Below are positions 14,602 to 23,716 of a stretch of 64,000 bases of DNA, in pieces. Origin of the DNA: Brevibacterium sp. Lineage in GTDB: Bacteria > Actinomycetota > Actinomycetes > Actinomycetales > Brevibacteriaceae. Under the pieces are notes generated by a model, which saw only the letters and a program-made list of their open reading frames with translations, had not been told where the DNA came from and ran no database searches. Where the stretch lies: NCBI RefSeq assembly GCF_031179145.1, contig NZ_JAPSIB010000001.1, forward strand, positions 1 through 64,000, given 5' to 3'. The translations under genes were made by a program, and so were the position numbers. The stretch's first letter is position 1; every line of letters begins with the position of its first letter.

Positions 14602-16164
14602 ATGGATCCGGTCCTCATCGGACGCTGGCAGTTCGGCATCACCACCGTCTACCACTTCTGGATGGTCCCACTCACCCTCGGACTCGGGATGCTGGTCGCG
14701 ATCCTGCAGACCCTCTACCACCGCACCGGCGACGAGGTCTATCTGCGCAGCACCAAGTTCTTCGGCAAGCTCTTCCTCATCAACTTCATCATGGGCGTGG
14801 CCACCGGCCTGGTCCAGGAGTTCCAGTTCGGCATGGCCTGGAGCGAGTACTCCCGGTTCGTGGGCGACGTCTTCGGGGCACCACTGGCGATGGAGGCCCT
14901 GCTCGCCTTCTTCCTCGAGTCGACGTTCCTCGGACTGTGGATCTTCGGCTGGGGACGCCTGCCCCGCGGAGTCCACCTGGCCAGTCTCTGGTGCGCGGTC
15001 ATCGGCTCCTGGATCTCCGCCTACTTCATCATCGTCGCCAACTCCTGGATGCAGCATCCGGTCGGAGTCGAGATGGTCGACGGCAGGCCGGTGATGACCG
15101 ATGTCTGGGCGGTGCTGTCGAACAACACAGCCATCGCCGCCTACACCCACACCCTGTTCGGCGCCGTGGCCGTCGGTGCGAGCTTCCTCCTCGGCATCTC
15201 CTGGTATCACCTCTATCGCCGCCGCAAGGACGGAATCGACACGATCGCTGCCGACGGTGAGCTCGTCGTCGGCTCCGCACCCGATCTCCCCGGGCGTGAC
15301 AAGCTCGATCACCGTGTCTGGATCCGCAGCCTGCGGATCGGTGCCGTGGTCGGGATCGTCGCCTTCGCCGGAGTCGCCATCACCGGTGACGTCCAGGCCA
15401 AGCTGATGTTCGAACAGCAGCCCATGAAAATGGCCTCGGCCGAGGGCGCGTGTCACGATGGCACTGGCTTCTCCGTCCTCACCGTCGGCGACCCCTCGTC
15501 GAACGACTGCGACGGCGTGGAGAACGTCTTCGAGATCCCCGGACTGCTGTCGTTCCTCGCCAAGGGAGACTTCTCCACTCCCGTCCACGGTGTGACCACC
15601 CTGCTCCCGGAATACCAGGAGCGTTACGGAACTCACCTGCCCGACGATCCCCGCTACGGTGAGCACGCCGGCGAGAAGATCGACTACCAGCCCATCATGA
15701 TCGTCACCTACTGGGGATTCCGCTTCATGATCGGCTTCGGAATGATCGCGGCCGGGGTCTGCGCAATCGGGCTCTGGCTGACCCGCAGGGGAACGGTCCC
15801 GGATTCGAAGTGGCTGATGCGCGGCGCGCTGCTGTCGATCACCACCCCGTTCATCGCGAACTCCGCAGGCTGGGTGTTCACGGAGATGGGGCGGCAGCCG
15901 TTCGTCGTCGCCCCCAACCCCGCCCAACTCGACGGAGTGTACATGTTCACCCAAGCGGCGCTGTCGCCTGAGGTGACCCCGGCGATGCTGCTCTTCTCCC
16001 TGATCAGCCTCACCGCCGTCTACGGGGCCCTGATGATCGTCGAACTGCGCCTGCTCACGGGCTACGTCAGGGGAGGAGTCGCCTCGGCGATGCCCGAACT
16101 GGCACGCGTCAACCACACACCGAAGATCACCGGCGACGACGACGTCCTGTCGTTCGCGTACTGA
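14602..16164 (+). CDS. cydA: Cytochrome bd quinol oxidase subunit I
   Basis: CydA is the 520-residue heme-carrying subunit of the bd terminal oxidase, which reduces oxygen with quinol electrons. The start MDPVLIGRWQFGITTVYHFW, the QQPMKMASAEG segment, GWVFTEMGRQPF and about nine hydrophobic segments are typical. The Q-loop is of the short type. ATG 14602 is chosen because GGAG lies 5 nt upstream and homologues begin MDP; an earlier TTG at 14563 would start at the edge of the operator. The operon continues with cydB and cydDC. Confidence 0.97.
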   Translation: MDPVLIGRWQFGITTVYHFWMVPLTLGLGMLVAILQTLYHRTGDEVYLRSTKFFGKLFLINFIMGVATGLVQEFQFGMAWSEYSRFVGDVFGAPLAMEALLAFFLESTFLGLWIFGWGRLPRGVHLASLWCAVIGSWISAYFIIVANSWMQHPVGVEMVDGRPVMTDVWAVLSNNTAIAAYTHTLFGAVAVGASFLLGISWYHLYRRRKDGIDTIAADGELVVGSAPDLPGRDKLDHRVWIRSLRIGAVVGIVAFAGVAITGDVQAKLMFEQQPMKMASAEGACHDGTGFSVLTVGDPSSNDCDGVENVFEIPGLLSFLAKGDFSTPVHGVTTLLPEYQERYGTHLPDDPRYGEHAGEKIDYQPIMIVTYWGFRFMIGFGMIAAGVCAIGLWLTRRGTVPDSKWLMRGALLSITTPFIANSAGWVFTEMGRQPFVVAPNPAQLDGVYMFTQAALSPEVTPAMLLFSLISLTAVYGALMIVELRLLTGYVRGGVASAMPELARVNHTPKITGDDDVLSFAY

Positions 16165-16176
16165 GGAGAGATGACG

Positions 16177-17199
16177 ATGGAAACTCTGGCCACGATCTGG
16201 TTCGTCCTCATCATCGTGCTGTGGATGGGATACCTGTTCCTCGACGGCTTCGACCTCGGCGTCGGCATGCTCATGCCGCTCTTCAGCCGCGATGAGAGGC
16301 AGAAGCGGGTCCTGCTCAACTCGATCGGCCCTGTCTGGGATGGCAACGAGGTGTGGCTGGTCACCGCGGCGGGAGCCACCTTCGCCGCCTTCCCGCACTG
16401 GTACGCCTCGCTGTTCAGCGCGCTCTACGTGCCGCTGACCCTGTGCCTGCTCGCGCTCATCTTCCGCGCGGTCGCCATCGAGTACCGCGGCAAGGGTCAC
16501 ACCCCTGCCTGGCGGAGCTTCTGGACCTGGGCGATGGCACTGGGCTCGCTCGGCATCGCGTTCTTCGTCGGCGCCCTGCTGGCGATCACCTCGACCGGAC
16601 TGCCGCTCAACGAGTACGGCGACATGGTCGGGGGAGCGTTCGCCTGGATCGGCTGGCCGGCGCTGCTCGGAGGGCTGGGCGGAGTCGGCTTCGCCCTCGT
16701 CCACGGACTCCTCTACCTCGGCCTCAAGACCGAGGGGCCGATGCGGGCCAAGGCGCGCCGCTGGGCCCTGCGGGCGATGCTCCCGGCGTCCGTGCCCTTC
16801 CTCATCTGGTTCTGGCTGGCCGGCCTGACCCGGTTCTGGCTGCTCGCCGTCGTCGCCGTGTCGGTGGTCTTCCTCACCGCTTCGGTCCGCGCGGTCCGCG
16901 CGGGTGCGGAGAAGAGGGCCTTCACCTTCCACGTGATCTACCTGGTCACTGGGCTGAGCGCGGTCTTCGCCGCCGTCTACCCGGTCATCCTCCCCTCGAC
17001 CCTGAACCCCGCCCATTCCCTGACGGTCACCTCGGCGTCGTCATCGGAGTACACCTTGGGCGTCATGTTCGTCGTCACGGTCATCTTCCTGCCGATCATC
17101 ATCGGCTATCAGATCTTCAGCTATCGGATGTTCCTGGGGCGGCTGCGCGAGACCCACATTCCCGAGGCCCACCGCCTGCCCGTCGCGATCCGCTCATGA
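16177..17199 (+). CDS. cydB: Cytochrome bd quinol oxidase subunit II
   Basis: CydB is the second membrane subunit of the bd oxidase, about 340 residues with eight or nine hydrophobic segments. Family signatures include YLFLDGFDLGVGMLMP, GPVWDGNEVWLV and YPVILPS. ATG 16177 lies 6-7 nt after GAGGAGAG; ATG 16171 is in frame but too close to that site. It is 12 nt after cydA and its stop overlaps the cydDC start in an ATGA. Confidence 0.96.
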   Translation: METLATIWFVLIIVLWMGYLFLDGFDLGVGMLMPLFSRDERQKRVLLNSIGPVWDGNEVWLVTAAGATFAAFPHWYASLFSALYVPLTLCLLALIFRAVAIEYRGKGHTPAWRSFWTWAMALGSLGIAFFVGALLAITSTGLPLNEYGDMVGGAFAWIGWPALLGGLGGVGFALVHGLLYLGLKTEGPMRAKARRWALRAMLPASVPFLIWFWLAGLTRFWLLAVVAVSVVFLTASVRAVRAGAEKRAFTFHVIYLVTGLSAVFAAVYPVILPSTLNPAHSLTVTSASSSEYTLGVMFVVTVIFLPIIIGYQIFSYRMFLGRLRETHIPEAHRLPVAIRS

Positions 17200-20100
17200 G
17201 CTCGCCGCTGCGCATCCTCTTCGACCTGCCCGCGGGCAGGCGCCGGATGATGGTGCCCGTGGCCAGCGCGCTGTTCCGGGCCGTGGGCATCGTTCTCCTC
17301 GCCGAGGCGATCGTGCGCGCCGTCGTCGGCTCCGGTGACCAGTCGCTGTGGTGGACGCTCGCCCTCCTCGGCGGGGGACTGCGCGGGTCGAGCCTGTGGT
17401 GCGACCACAGCTGGGGGACCCGGACGGCGGCGATCAGCCACCGCAGGCTGCGCGCGGAGATCCTCACCACCCTGCTCACCGGACGGTCCCGGCCGCGGGC
17501 GGGGACGGCCGTGTCGGTGACCCGCGGCATCGAGGACCTCGAGGACTACTTCACCACCGTCGTGCCGGCGCTGTGCGCGGCGGCAGCGGTTCCCGCGACC
17601 CTGTTGATCCGCATCGTGTTCGCCGATCTCCTCTCGGCCGTCATCATCGTCGTCTGCCTTCCCCTGGTGCCGATCTTCATGACCCTGATCGGCCGGTACA
17701 CCGCGGACTCGACCGCAGCGACGAGCACGGCGTTGGCTCGGATGTCCGATCACCTGGCCGAACTCGCAGCAGGCCTGCCCGTCCTCATCGGCGTCGGTCG
17801 CTCGCGCGATCACGCCCGGTCCCTGCGCCGGCTCGGCCGGGACTATCACGAGGCGAGTCTGAGGACACTGCGGATCGCCTTCCTGTCGAGCCTCGCCCTC
17901 GAACTCATCGCCACGATCTCCGTGGCCCTCGTCGCGGTCGTCATCGGCCTGCGCCTGGTGTCGGGGAGCATGGACCTGACCACTGGCCTCTTCGTGCTCC
18001 TGCTGGCCCCGGAGTGCTTCATCCCGCTCCGGCAGCTCGGGGCCGGTTTCCACGCGAGCGAGAACGGTCGCGATGCCTACGATCGTGCCCGGGCGCTGAT
18101 CGCCGAGGAGCAGGAGAACCGCAGCACCGTGGACTCCCGCGAGGGCACTCACGGGTCCGCAGGCGAGGGCTCTCGCGCGGACTCTCACGGGGCCACCACC
18201 GACCATTTGGTCCACGAGGACGGGACGAGGATCTCGTGGACGGGGGAGATCCCCGGTCATCCGGGCATCACGGCTGTCAGCGGACCGACGGGGGCCGGAA
18301 AGTCGAGCGTGCTCTCAGCCCTGACCGGAACCCTGCCCGCCGCTGCCGAGTCGACGCTTCCCGCCAGGGCCTGCGCCTATATGCCGCAGTCCCCGCAGAT
18401 GTTCGCAGAGACCATCGGCGAGGAGCTGCGGGTCTTCGGTCTGCCAGGCTCGCAGCACGAGGCGCTGCGGAAGGCCGGGCTTCCCATGGACCAGTCGACC
18501 CCGACCGCCGCACTGAGCCCGGGGCAGCTGCGGCGGCTCGCGCTCGTTCGCATCGCCGGCCGAATCGAATCCGGCGCCGAAGTGCTCGTCCTCGATGAGC
18601 CCACCGCGCACCTCGACGAGGACAGCGCCCGGCACATCGTCGAGATGATCACTGCCCTCTCCACCCGCATTCGAGTCGTCCTCGCCAGTCATAATGAGCG
18701 GGTGCTTGCTCTGGCCGACCACGAGATCCGTCCGCAGAAGACCGAACGGCACCGACAGGTGGGGCCGGCGAGCGCTGCGGAGGCTCCCGGCGCTGAGCTC
18801 GTCGGTGACCGCGGCGCCGAGGTCACCGACCCTGCCGGTGACGCTGTCTCCGCCGGTGACGGTGTGACGAGGCCGAACGCACGGGAGAATGCTGCCGACG
18901 CATCGCCACGCATGTCGGCTGCAGTGACAGCGCCCGCCACCCACAGGCCCGGGAGGTGGCGTCAGCGGTGGGGCACACTGCGGGCGACCATGCCGTTGCT
19001 CAGCAGAGACATGGTCCTTGCCCTGCTCGCCTCCTGCGCGGCCGGCCTGTCGGCGATCGCGCTGACCGCGGTCTCGGCATGGCTCATCGTCGAAGCCTCC
19101 TACGGCCCGCCCATCATGACCCTCATGGTCGCGATCGTCGGGGTGCGGTTCTTCGGACTCACCCGTTCACTCCTCCAGTACCTCAGTCGGCTCAGACTGC
19201 ATTCGGCGATCTTCGCCTCCCTGACTCGGCTGCGGTCTCGTCTGTGGGCGCACTTCGAAAGAGCGGGGATGAGCGATCGGACGATGCTCACCTCGACGAC
19301 CGCCCTGCGGACCATGGTCGCCGACGCCGACGATGTCCGCGATCTGGTTCCCCGCACCCTGGTCCCGCCCGTGGTCTCGGGACTGGTGTTCGCCTCGATC
19401 GTGGTGGCAGCTGGACTGCTCCACCCCGCAGCCGTGCCGATCCTCCTCGTCCTCGGGCTCCTCGACCTCCTCGTCGTCCCGGTTCTCCTGCTGCGCGCGC
19501 AGAGCGCAGCAGCTCCGGCAGCAGCCGACGGGAAGGGACGCATCCTGTCCCTCGTCACCCGGGCGCTCGCGGCGAAGGTCGACCTGACGGCGAACCGTGC
19601 CGCGGCAGGGGTTCTCGCGGACCTCGCCGAGGCGGAGGCCGGGCTGGCAGCGGCGGCGCGGAGTTCGGCAACGGCGTTCGGAGCCGCTCAGCTCACGGTC
19701 CAGCTGTCGACGGCTGCGGCGGCCGTGGCCATTGCGTCGACGACTGCGGCACCCATGGAGATCATGGCGGTGGCCGTGCTCATGACACTCGGGCTCAGCG
19801 ATGTCCTCGGGTCCGGACTCTCGGCATGGCGGGAGCTGCCCCGCCTCGGGCTGGTCCTCGACCGGATTCCGGCCCCTGACCCACGTGACTCACTCGCCGC
19901 TGACGACCGGCACGAGCCGAACGACGCCCAGGAGCCGAACGACGCCCAGGAGCCGAACGACGCCCAGGAGTCGAACGCCCATGGAATCGGCGGCGGACGC
20001 ATCCCTCGGCTCGACTCTCTGGAGCTCGAAGGGATCACCGTGGGCTGGGAACGGGTGCCGGTGCTCAGCGACCTCGACCTGCGGGCCGACCGGACCCGCT

Positions 20101-20690
20101 GGACGGCAGTGGTCGGTGACAGCGGCAGCGGGAAGTCGACGACGCTCAGTGTGCTCTTGCGTTTCCTCGACCCATGGACGGGCAGCTACTCGGCGACCGG
20201 CCAAAAGTGCGGCTCCCTCGACATGCTCGGGTTCGAGCCGGCGGACTTGGCCGGGAGAGTGGCCTGGTGCCCGCAGGAGGCGCATGCGTTCCGTTCAACG
20301 GTCAGAGGGAATCTGGCGATCGCGCGGGCCGAAGCACCGAACGAGGCGGAGATGTGCCGGGCTCTGCGCCGCGCCGGTCTGGCCGAGTGGGCTCACCCGG
20401 CCGGGTTGGACAGATGGGTCGGTGATCGCGGCGGTGACATCTCGGGCGGTCAGCGGCAGCGGCTGGCCGTGGCGAGGACGATCCTCAGCGGCGCGGACAT
20501 CATCGTCCTCGACGAACCCACCGCCCATCTCGATCGGGACACCGCCGACACCCTGATCAGTCACCTGCGGGGGAGCCTCGACGACCATACGGTCGTGTTG
20601 GTCACCCACGATCGCAGTCTCATCGCAGCCGGTGACCGAGTGGTCGACCTCGGGTCTCGGCGGCTCAGTCCCGCTTCGAGCCGAACATGA
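17196..20690 (+). CDS. cydDC: Fused thiol reductant ABC exporter CydDC
   Basis: This 1164-residue protein joins CydD and CydC, the heterodimeric ABC exporter of cysteine/glutathione needed for bd oxidase assembly. The CydD half has six hydrophobic segments and an ATPase domain with GPTGAGKSS (about 362) and VLVLDEPTAHLD, but its signature is LSPGQ instead of LSGGQ. After an Ala-rich linker the CydC half has a second membrane domain, then GDSGSGKST (about 974), ISGGQRQRLAVAR and IIVLDEPTAHLD. A hydrophilic insert near residue 906 is made of three 18-nt repeats. The degenerate first signature suggests one weakened ATP site. The gene overlaps the convergent sepH end by 26 nt. Confidence 0.94.
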   Translation: MSSPLRILFDLPAGRRRMMVPVASALFRAVGIVLLAEAIVRAVVGSGDQSLWWTLALLGGGLRGSSLWCDHSWGTRTAAISHRRLRAEILTTLLTGRSRPRAGTAVSVTRGIEDLEDYFTTVVPALCAAAAVPATLLIRIVFADLLSAVIIVVCLPLVPIFMTLIGRYTADSTAATSTALARMSDHLAELAAGLPVLIGVGRSRDHARSLRRLGRDYHEASLRTLRIAFLSSLALELIATISVALVAVVIGLRLVSGSMDLTTGLFVLLLAPECFIPLRQLGAGFHASENGRDAYDRARALIAEEQENRSTVDSREGTHGSAGEGSRADSHGATTDHLVHEDGTRISWTGEIPGHPGITAVSGPTGAGKSSVLSALTGTLPAAAESTLPARACAYMPQSPQMFAETIGEELRVFGLPGSQHEALRKAGLPMDQSTPTAALSPGQLRRLALVRIAGRIESGAEVLVLDEPTAHLDEDSARHIVEMITALSTRIRVVLASHNERVLALADHEIRPQKTERHRQVGPASAAEAPGAELVGDRGAEVTDPAGDAVSAGDGVTRPNARENAADASPRMSAAVTAPATHRPGRWRQRWGTLRATMPLLSRDMVLALLASCAAGLSAIALTAVSAWLIVEASYGPPIMTLMVAIVGVRFFGLTRSLLQYLSRLRLHSAIFASLTRLRSRLWAHFERAGMSDRTMLTSTTALRTMVADADDVRDLVPRTLVPPVVSGLVFASIVVAAGLLHPAAVPILLVLGLLDLLVVPVLLLRAQSAAAPAAADGKGRILSLVTRALAAKVDLTANRAAAGVLADLAEAEAGLAAAARSSATAFGAAQLTVQLSTAAAAVAIASTTAAPMEIMAVAVLMTLGLSDVLGSGLSAWRELPRLGLVLDRIPAPDPRDSLAADDRHEPNDAQEPNDAQEPNDAQESNAHGIGGGRIPRLDSLELEGITVGWERVPVLSDLDLRADRTRWTAVVGDSGSGKSTTLSVLLRFLDPWTGSYSATGQKCGSLDMLGFEPADLAGRVAWCPQEAHAFRSTVRGNLAIARAEAPNEAEMCRALRRAGLAEWAHPAGLDRWVGDRGGDISGGQRQRLAVARTILSGADIIVLDEPTAHLDRDTADTLISHLRGSLDDHTVVLVTHDRSLIAAGDRVVDLGSRRLSPASSRT
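19914..19967. repeat. 18-nt in-frame repeat in cydDC
   Basis: GAGCCGAACGACGCCCAG is repeated exactly three times (19914, 19932, 19950), with a degraded fourth. It encodes EPNDAQ repeats in the flexible stretch before the second ATPase domain. Confidence 0.95.
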
Positions 20691-21723
20691 TCTCGTCCCA
20701 ACTCGGGATCGAGGCGCGGCTGCTCTTCTTCTTCGACTTCGATTCAGCCTCTCGCAGCTGATTCGAATCGTCGGTGACCCCGGGCTCATTGAGCAGGGAG
20801 AGCTGGTTGTCGTCGTCGAACACGCCCACCTCCTGAGTGGGCTCCTGCTCTTCATCGCTCGACTCCGGTTCGAACGCGAACACTTCGTCGTCGGTGGCCG
20901 TCTCGGGACGTCCCGGTGCGGTGTGCGCTCCCTGCGGGTGGGTCTCCGGGTCCTCGGTCACGGCTCGCAGACGTGCACGCGGCTCGTCCTCCTCCTCGTA
21001 CCGGCGCCGCTTGCGCAGGTTCTCCAGGATGCGTCCGGTCTCCGCCTGGTGGTCGCGGGCGGAAGGGGTCGACTCGGGGGCAGCAGAGGCCGACGCCGGG
21101 GGCTCGATCTCCTCGGTGCGGTGGCGTTCGGCTGCGCTTCCGTAGTGCGGGATCGGACCGGTGTCGGTCGGGCCGGAGTCGGACAGCCATTTCGCCTCGT
21201 CGTCCAGCGGAGAGAGCGAATTGCGGTAGAAGTTCCAGCCGGCGGTGCGCGTGCGGTCAGCGGCGGTGAAGCTGAGCTGGATGTACCAATTGCCGTCCTG
21301 CTGCTTCCAGGCGTCCCAGTCCATCGTCTCGATGTCGACGTCGCGCATCGCCAGTCGCGTCTGGCACAGTTCGACCAGCGGGGTCGGGTCGCCGTTCGGA
21401 TCGTGGTCCGAGTAGATGGGGTGGCGGCTGGCCCGGTACGCCATGTGCGAGCGTTCGGCCAGGGCAGGCCGTTCGTAGGTGCGCACCTGCTCGATGTCGG
21501 CACCCGTTGCGGCGGTCACCTCTTCCGCGCTCATCCCACCGCGAATCATCGCCTGGATGTCGCGAGGACGGACCGGGGTCTCACCCCTGACTGCGGCGCG
21601 ATCCTTGCGGACGGCCGCGTAGAGAGCCTCGTCGAAGGGCAGACGGTACTGTTGGCCGTCTTCGTCGTTCAGCAACAGGTGAGTGCCGTCCGCGTCGACT
21701 CCATTCAAGCTCAAATCACGCAT
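20665..21723 (-). CDS. sepH: Cell division regulator SepH (DUF3071)
   Basis: SepH is an actinobacterial protein that binds FtsZ and promotes Z-ring assembly. This 352-residue protein has the conserved N-terminal DUF3071 block (MRDLSLNGVDADGTHLLL, LREALYAAVR-like region, RPRDIQAMIRGGMSAEEVTAATG helix-turn-helix, ERPALAERSHMAYRA), then AWKQQDGNWYIQLSFTAADRTRTAGWNF, a long disordered acidic tail, and a conserved C-terminal IPSWDEIMFGSKRD. AAGGAG lies 9 nt before ATG 21723. Its last 26 bases overlap the end of cydDC on the other strand. Confidence 0.92.
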   Translation of the reverse strand: MRDLSLNGVDADGTHLLLNDEDGQQYRLPFDEALYAAVRKDRAAVRGETPVRPRDIQAMIRGGMSAEEVTAATGADIEQVRTYERPALAERSHMAYRASRHPIYSDHDPNGDPTPLVELCQTRLAMRDVDIETMDWDAWKQQDGNWYIQLSFTAADRTRTAGWNFYRNSLSPLDDEAKWLSDSGPTDTGPIPHYGSAAERHRTEEIEPPASASAAPESTPSARDHQAETGRILENLRKRRRYEEEDEPRARLRAVTEDPETHPQGAHTAPGRPETATDDEVFAFEPESSDEEQEPTQEVGVFDDDNQLSLLNEPGVTDDSNQLREAESKSKKKSSRASIPSWDEIMFGSKRD

Positions 21724-21838
21724 TGCGTAGGCTCCTTAATCGCAGTCTCGACTTGAATCGTGTCACGTCCACGTCGGAGAGTGGGGCAGATTCGCTCGCG
21801 AGTCGTGAAATCGCAAGTGCTGCGGTCACTTCAGAGCA

Positions 21839-21877
21839 CCTGGCGGCTGCCTGGAATGGCCCCTGGCGGCTGCCTGG
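21839..21877. repeat. 23-nt-spaced direct repeat upstream of cpfC
   Basis: CCTGGCGGCTGCCTGG occurs at 21839-21854 and 21862-21877. The 244-bp sepH/cpfC divergent region otherwise holds the cpfC -10 and no further feature I can name. Confidence 0.85.
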
Positions 21878-21954
21878 GGTGACGCCGCTGGCTGACCGGC
21901 GTGAATGGTTTCTGCTCACTGTGCGGACAACCGGCATTGATCGACGCCGCGCGG

Positions 21955-21960
21955 TAACAT
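21955..21960 (+). promoter_or_regulatory. -10 element of cpfC (leaderless)
   Basis: TAACAT is followed after 7 nt by GTG 21968, with no ribosome binding site, the same layout as at several other genes of the window. Confidence 0.5.
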
Positions 21961-21967
21961 CGAGGGC

Positions 21968-23068
21968 GTGAATACGACTGCACCCATCGATACCCTCGTC
22001 CTCATGTCATTCGGAGGACCGGAGGCGCCAGAAGAAGTTGTCCCCTTCCTCCGCAATGTCACCGCAGGCCGCGGAATCCCGGAGGAGCGCCTCGAGGAAG
22101 TGGGTGAGCACTACTACGGCTTCGGAGGCCGGTCGCCCATCAACGACCAGAACAAGGCTCTCCTCTCGGCACTGCGCGCCGAACTCGACCGGCGCGGGAT
22201 CGACACCCCACTGGTCTGGGGAAACCGCAACTGGGAGCCCTATCTCACCGATGAGGTCCGTGCCGCGGCCGAGGACGGACGGACCCGTTTCCTGTCGATC
22301 GACACCTCTGCCTACTCCTCGTACTCCTCCTGCCGCCAGTACCGCGAGGACTTCGCACAGACCATCGAGGCGTTGCGCGGTGAGGGCCACGACGTCTCCA
22401 TCGAGAAGATCCGGCAGTTCTACAACCATCCGGGATACGCCGCTGCCTGCTCTGCTCTCCTCAAGGAAGGGCTGGAGGACTTCCGCGGTCAGGTCTCCCG
22501 GATCGACGCGCAGAAGCATCGCATCCTGTTCGTCACCCATTCGATCCCCAACGTGATGCAGGATGCTTCCGAAGTCGCCACCAACGGCTATCGGGCCCAG
22601 CATGAGGAGCTCATGGACCACCTGCTCCAGGAGCTGCCGGAGGAGATGCGCCTGCCCGCCGAGCTCGTCTACTGCTCACGGTCCGGCTCGCCGGAGGTGC
22701 CCTGGCTCGAACCCGACGTCAATGATCGGATGGAAGAGCTCGCGGCCGAGGGGATCACCGGAGTGGTGCTGGTGCCGATCGGTTTCATCTCCGATCACAT
22801 GGAGGTCGCCTTCGACCTGGACACCGAGGCGAAGGAGACCGCCTCAGAGCTCGGCCTGGCCTTCGCCCGGGTGGCGACCGTCGGAACCCACCCGGTCTTC
22901 GTCTCGGGCCTCGTCGACCTCATCGAGGAACGGGTGGCCCAACTGCGCGGCGAGGAGGTCGAGACTCCCGTCATCGCGGGGACGACGCCTCTGACTCCGG
23001 GCAGCGGCGCCTGCAGCATCGACTGCTGCCGTGGTCGGATCGACCGACCGACTGTGCCGAACTGGTGA
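21968..23068 (+). CDS. cpfC: Coproporphyrin III ferrochelatase
   Basis: This 366-residue ferrochelatase (also called hemH) inserts iron into coproporphyrin III, the route of heme synthesis in Actinobacteria and Firmicutes. The active-site region VTHSIPNVMQDASE with the family histidine and the later SDHMEVAFDLDTEA are present. Near the C-terminus GACSIDCC supplies the closely spaced cysteines that bind a [2Fe-2S] cluster in actinobacterial enzymes. Its partners hemE, cgoX and chdC lie 20 kb away in the same window. The start is a leaderless-type GTG. The stop codon begins an array of 17-nt repeats. Confidence 0.95.
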   Translation: MNTTAPIDTLVLMSFGGPEAPEEVVPFLRNVTAGRGIPEERLEEVGEHYYGFGGRSPINDQNKALLSALRAELDRRGIDTPLVWGNRNWEPYLTDEVRAAAEDGRTRFLSIDTSAYSSYSSCRQYREDFAQTIEALRGEGHDVSIEKIRQFYNHPGYAAACSALLKEGLEDFRGQVSRIDAQKHRILFVTHSIPNVMQDASEVATNGYRAQHEELMDHLLQELPEEMRLPAELVYCSRSGSPEVPWLEPDVNDRMEELAAEGITGVVLVPIGFISDHMEVAFDLDTEAKETASELGLAFARVATVGTHPVFVSGLVDLIEERVAQLRGEEVETPVIAGTTPLTPGSGACSIDCCRGRIDRPTVPNW

Positions 23069-23150
23069 CAGTTCGGAACTGATGACCCGGCACGCTTGCT
23101 GACCCGGCCCGCCGGCTGGCGCGGCCCGCCGGCTGACCCGCCCGGGCAGC
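23066..23150. repeat. 17-nt tandem array starting at the cpfC stop codon
   Basis: Five 17-nt units begin at 23066 (the stop TGA itself), 23083, 23100, 23117 and 23134. Four start with TGA and one with TGG; units 2-5 share TGACCCGG/GCCCGCCGGC sequence. Because 17 is not a multiple of three, successive TGAs fall in all frames. Confidence 0.85.
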
Positions 23151-23159
23151 AGATATGAG

Positions 23160-23194
23160 AATCCCTCCTCCGCTCGATGAGCAGGGGAGGGATT
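23160..23194. terminator. Terminator between cpfC and the 75-residue protein gene
   Basis: AATCCCTCC (23160-23168) pairs with GGAGGGATT (23186-23194) around a 17-nt loop, between two convergent genes. Confidence 0.7.
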
Positions 23195-23200
23195 GTGCGC

Positions 23201-23428
23201 TCAGGCCTGTCCCGGTTCCACAATGATCGGTATCGCGCCGGTTTCGGCCTGGATCACCTCGGCGATGGGTCCGGTGTCGACGTCGTTGCGATCGGCAAGC
23301 GCCAGCAGGTTCTCGAGCTCGTCGATGAGGGTCTCGACCAAGAAGTCGTCCCCGGCGGTCCTGGCCTCATTCAGGCGATGACGGACATCTGCGATCCTGG
23401 TGTCGAGCTGATCTGCGAATTCACTCAT
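23201..23428 (-). CDS. Small conserved hypothetical protein, 75 residues
   Basis: I do not recognise this protein. It is acidic and largely helical by sequence: an amphipathic N-terminal helix (FADQLDTRIADVRHRLNEAR) and a second helix (LVETLIDELENLLALADRND), then a short tail, consistent with a small coiled-coil protein. It has no cysteine, signal peptide or membrane segment. ATG 23428 is preceded by GGAAGGACGG, which is a strong ribosome binding site and argues for a real gene; an upstream in-frame start at 23473 lacks one. It is convergent with cpfC. Confidence 0.6.
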   Translation of the reverse strand: MSEFADQLDTRIADVRHRLNEARTAGDDFLVETLIDELENLLALADRNDVDTGPIAEVIQAETGAIPIIVEPGQA

Positions 23429-23616
23429 CGTGTATCCGTCCTTCCTTTGGCATCCCCTCACACGCGGGGACAACGCCAGTTTCGTTCACCGGCGAAGTGC
23501 AGCCGATGCTTCCAACTCCATGCATTGTTGCAGAGCTTTTCGAGAATCCAATGTGTGCGTCGAAACGAGGAGCCTTGTCGGTGATGAGAATCACTGCGAG
23601 CGGGAGAGATCTGATC

Positions 23617-23645
23617 TTGCCAACGACCCCGGCAGAGTGCACAAT
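23617..23645 (+). promoter_or_regulatory. Sigma-A-type promoter of the DUF4193 gene
   Basis: TTGCCA (23617-23622) and CACAAT (23640-23645) are separated by exactly 17 nt. The predicted start near 23652 leaves a leader of about 65 nt. The rest of the 288-bp gap from 23429 is lower in GC and holds nothing else I recognise. Confidence 0.6.
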
Positions 23646-23716
23646 GCTGAGGACACGTTTCGGAAAGCGGATCGAATTCCCTTTCAGTACCCCCTCAGAG
23701 AGAGCGATGACGCCAC

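Noticed and set aside
16353..17195. Upstream extension of the cydDC frame inside cydB
   Set aside because: The frame is open but reads as a high-GC shadow of cydB; the ATGA overlap at 17196 and homologue length set the start.
21723..21971. 82-codon open frame between sepH and cpfC
   Set aside because: No ribosome binding site, no protein-like pattern, and it runs through direct repeats and the cpfC promoter.
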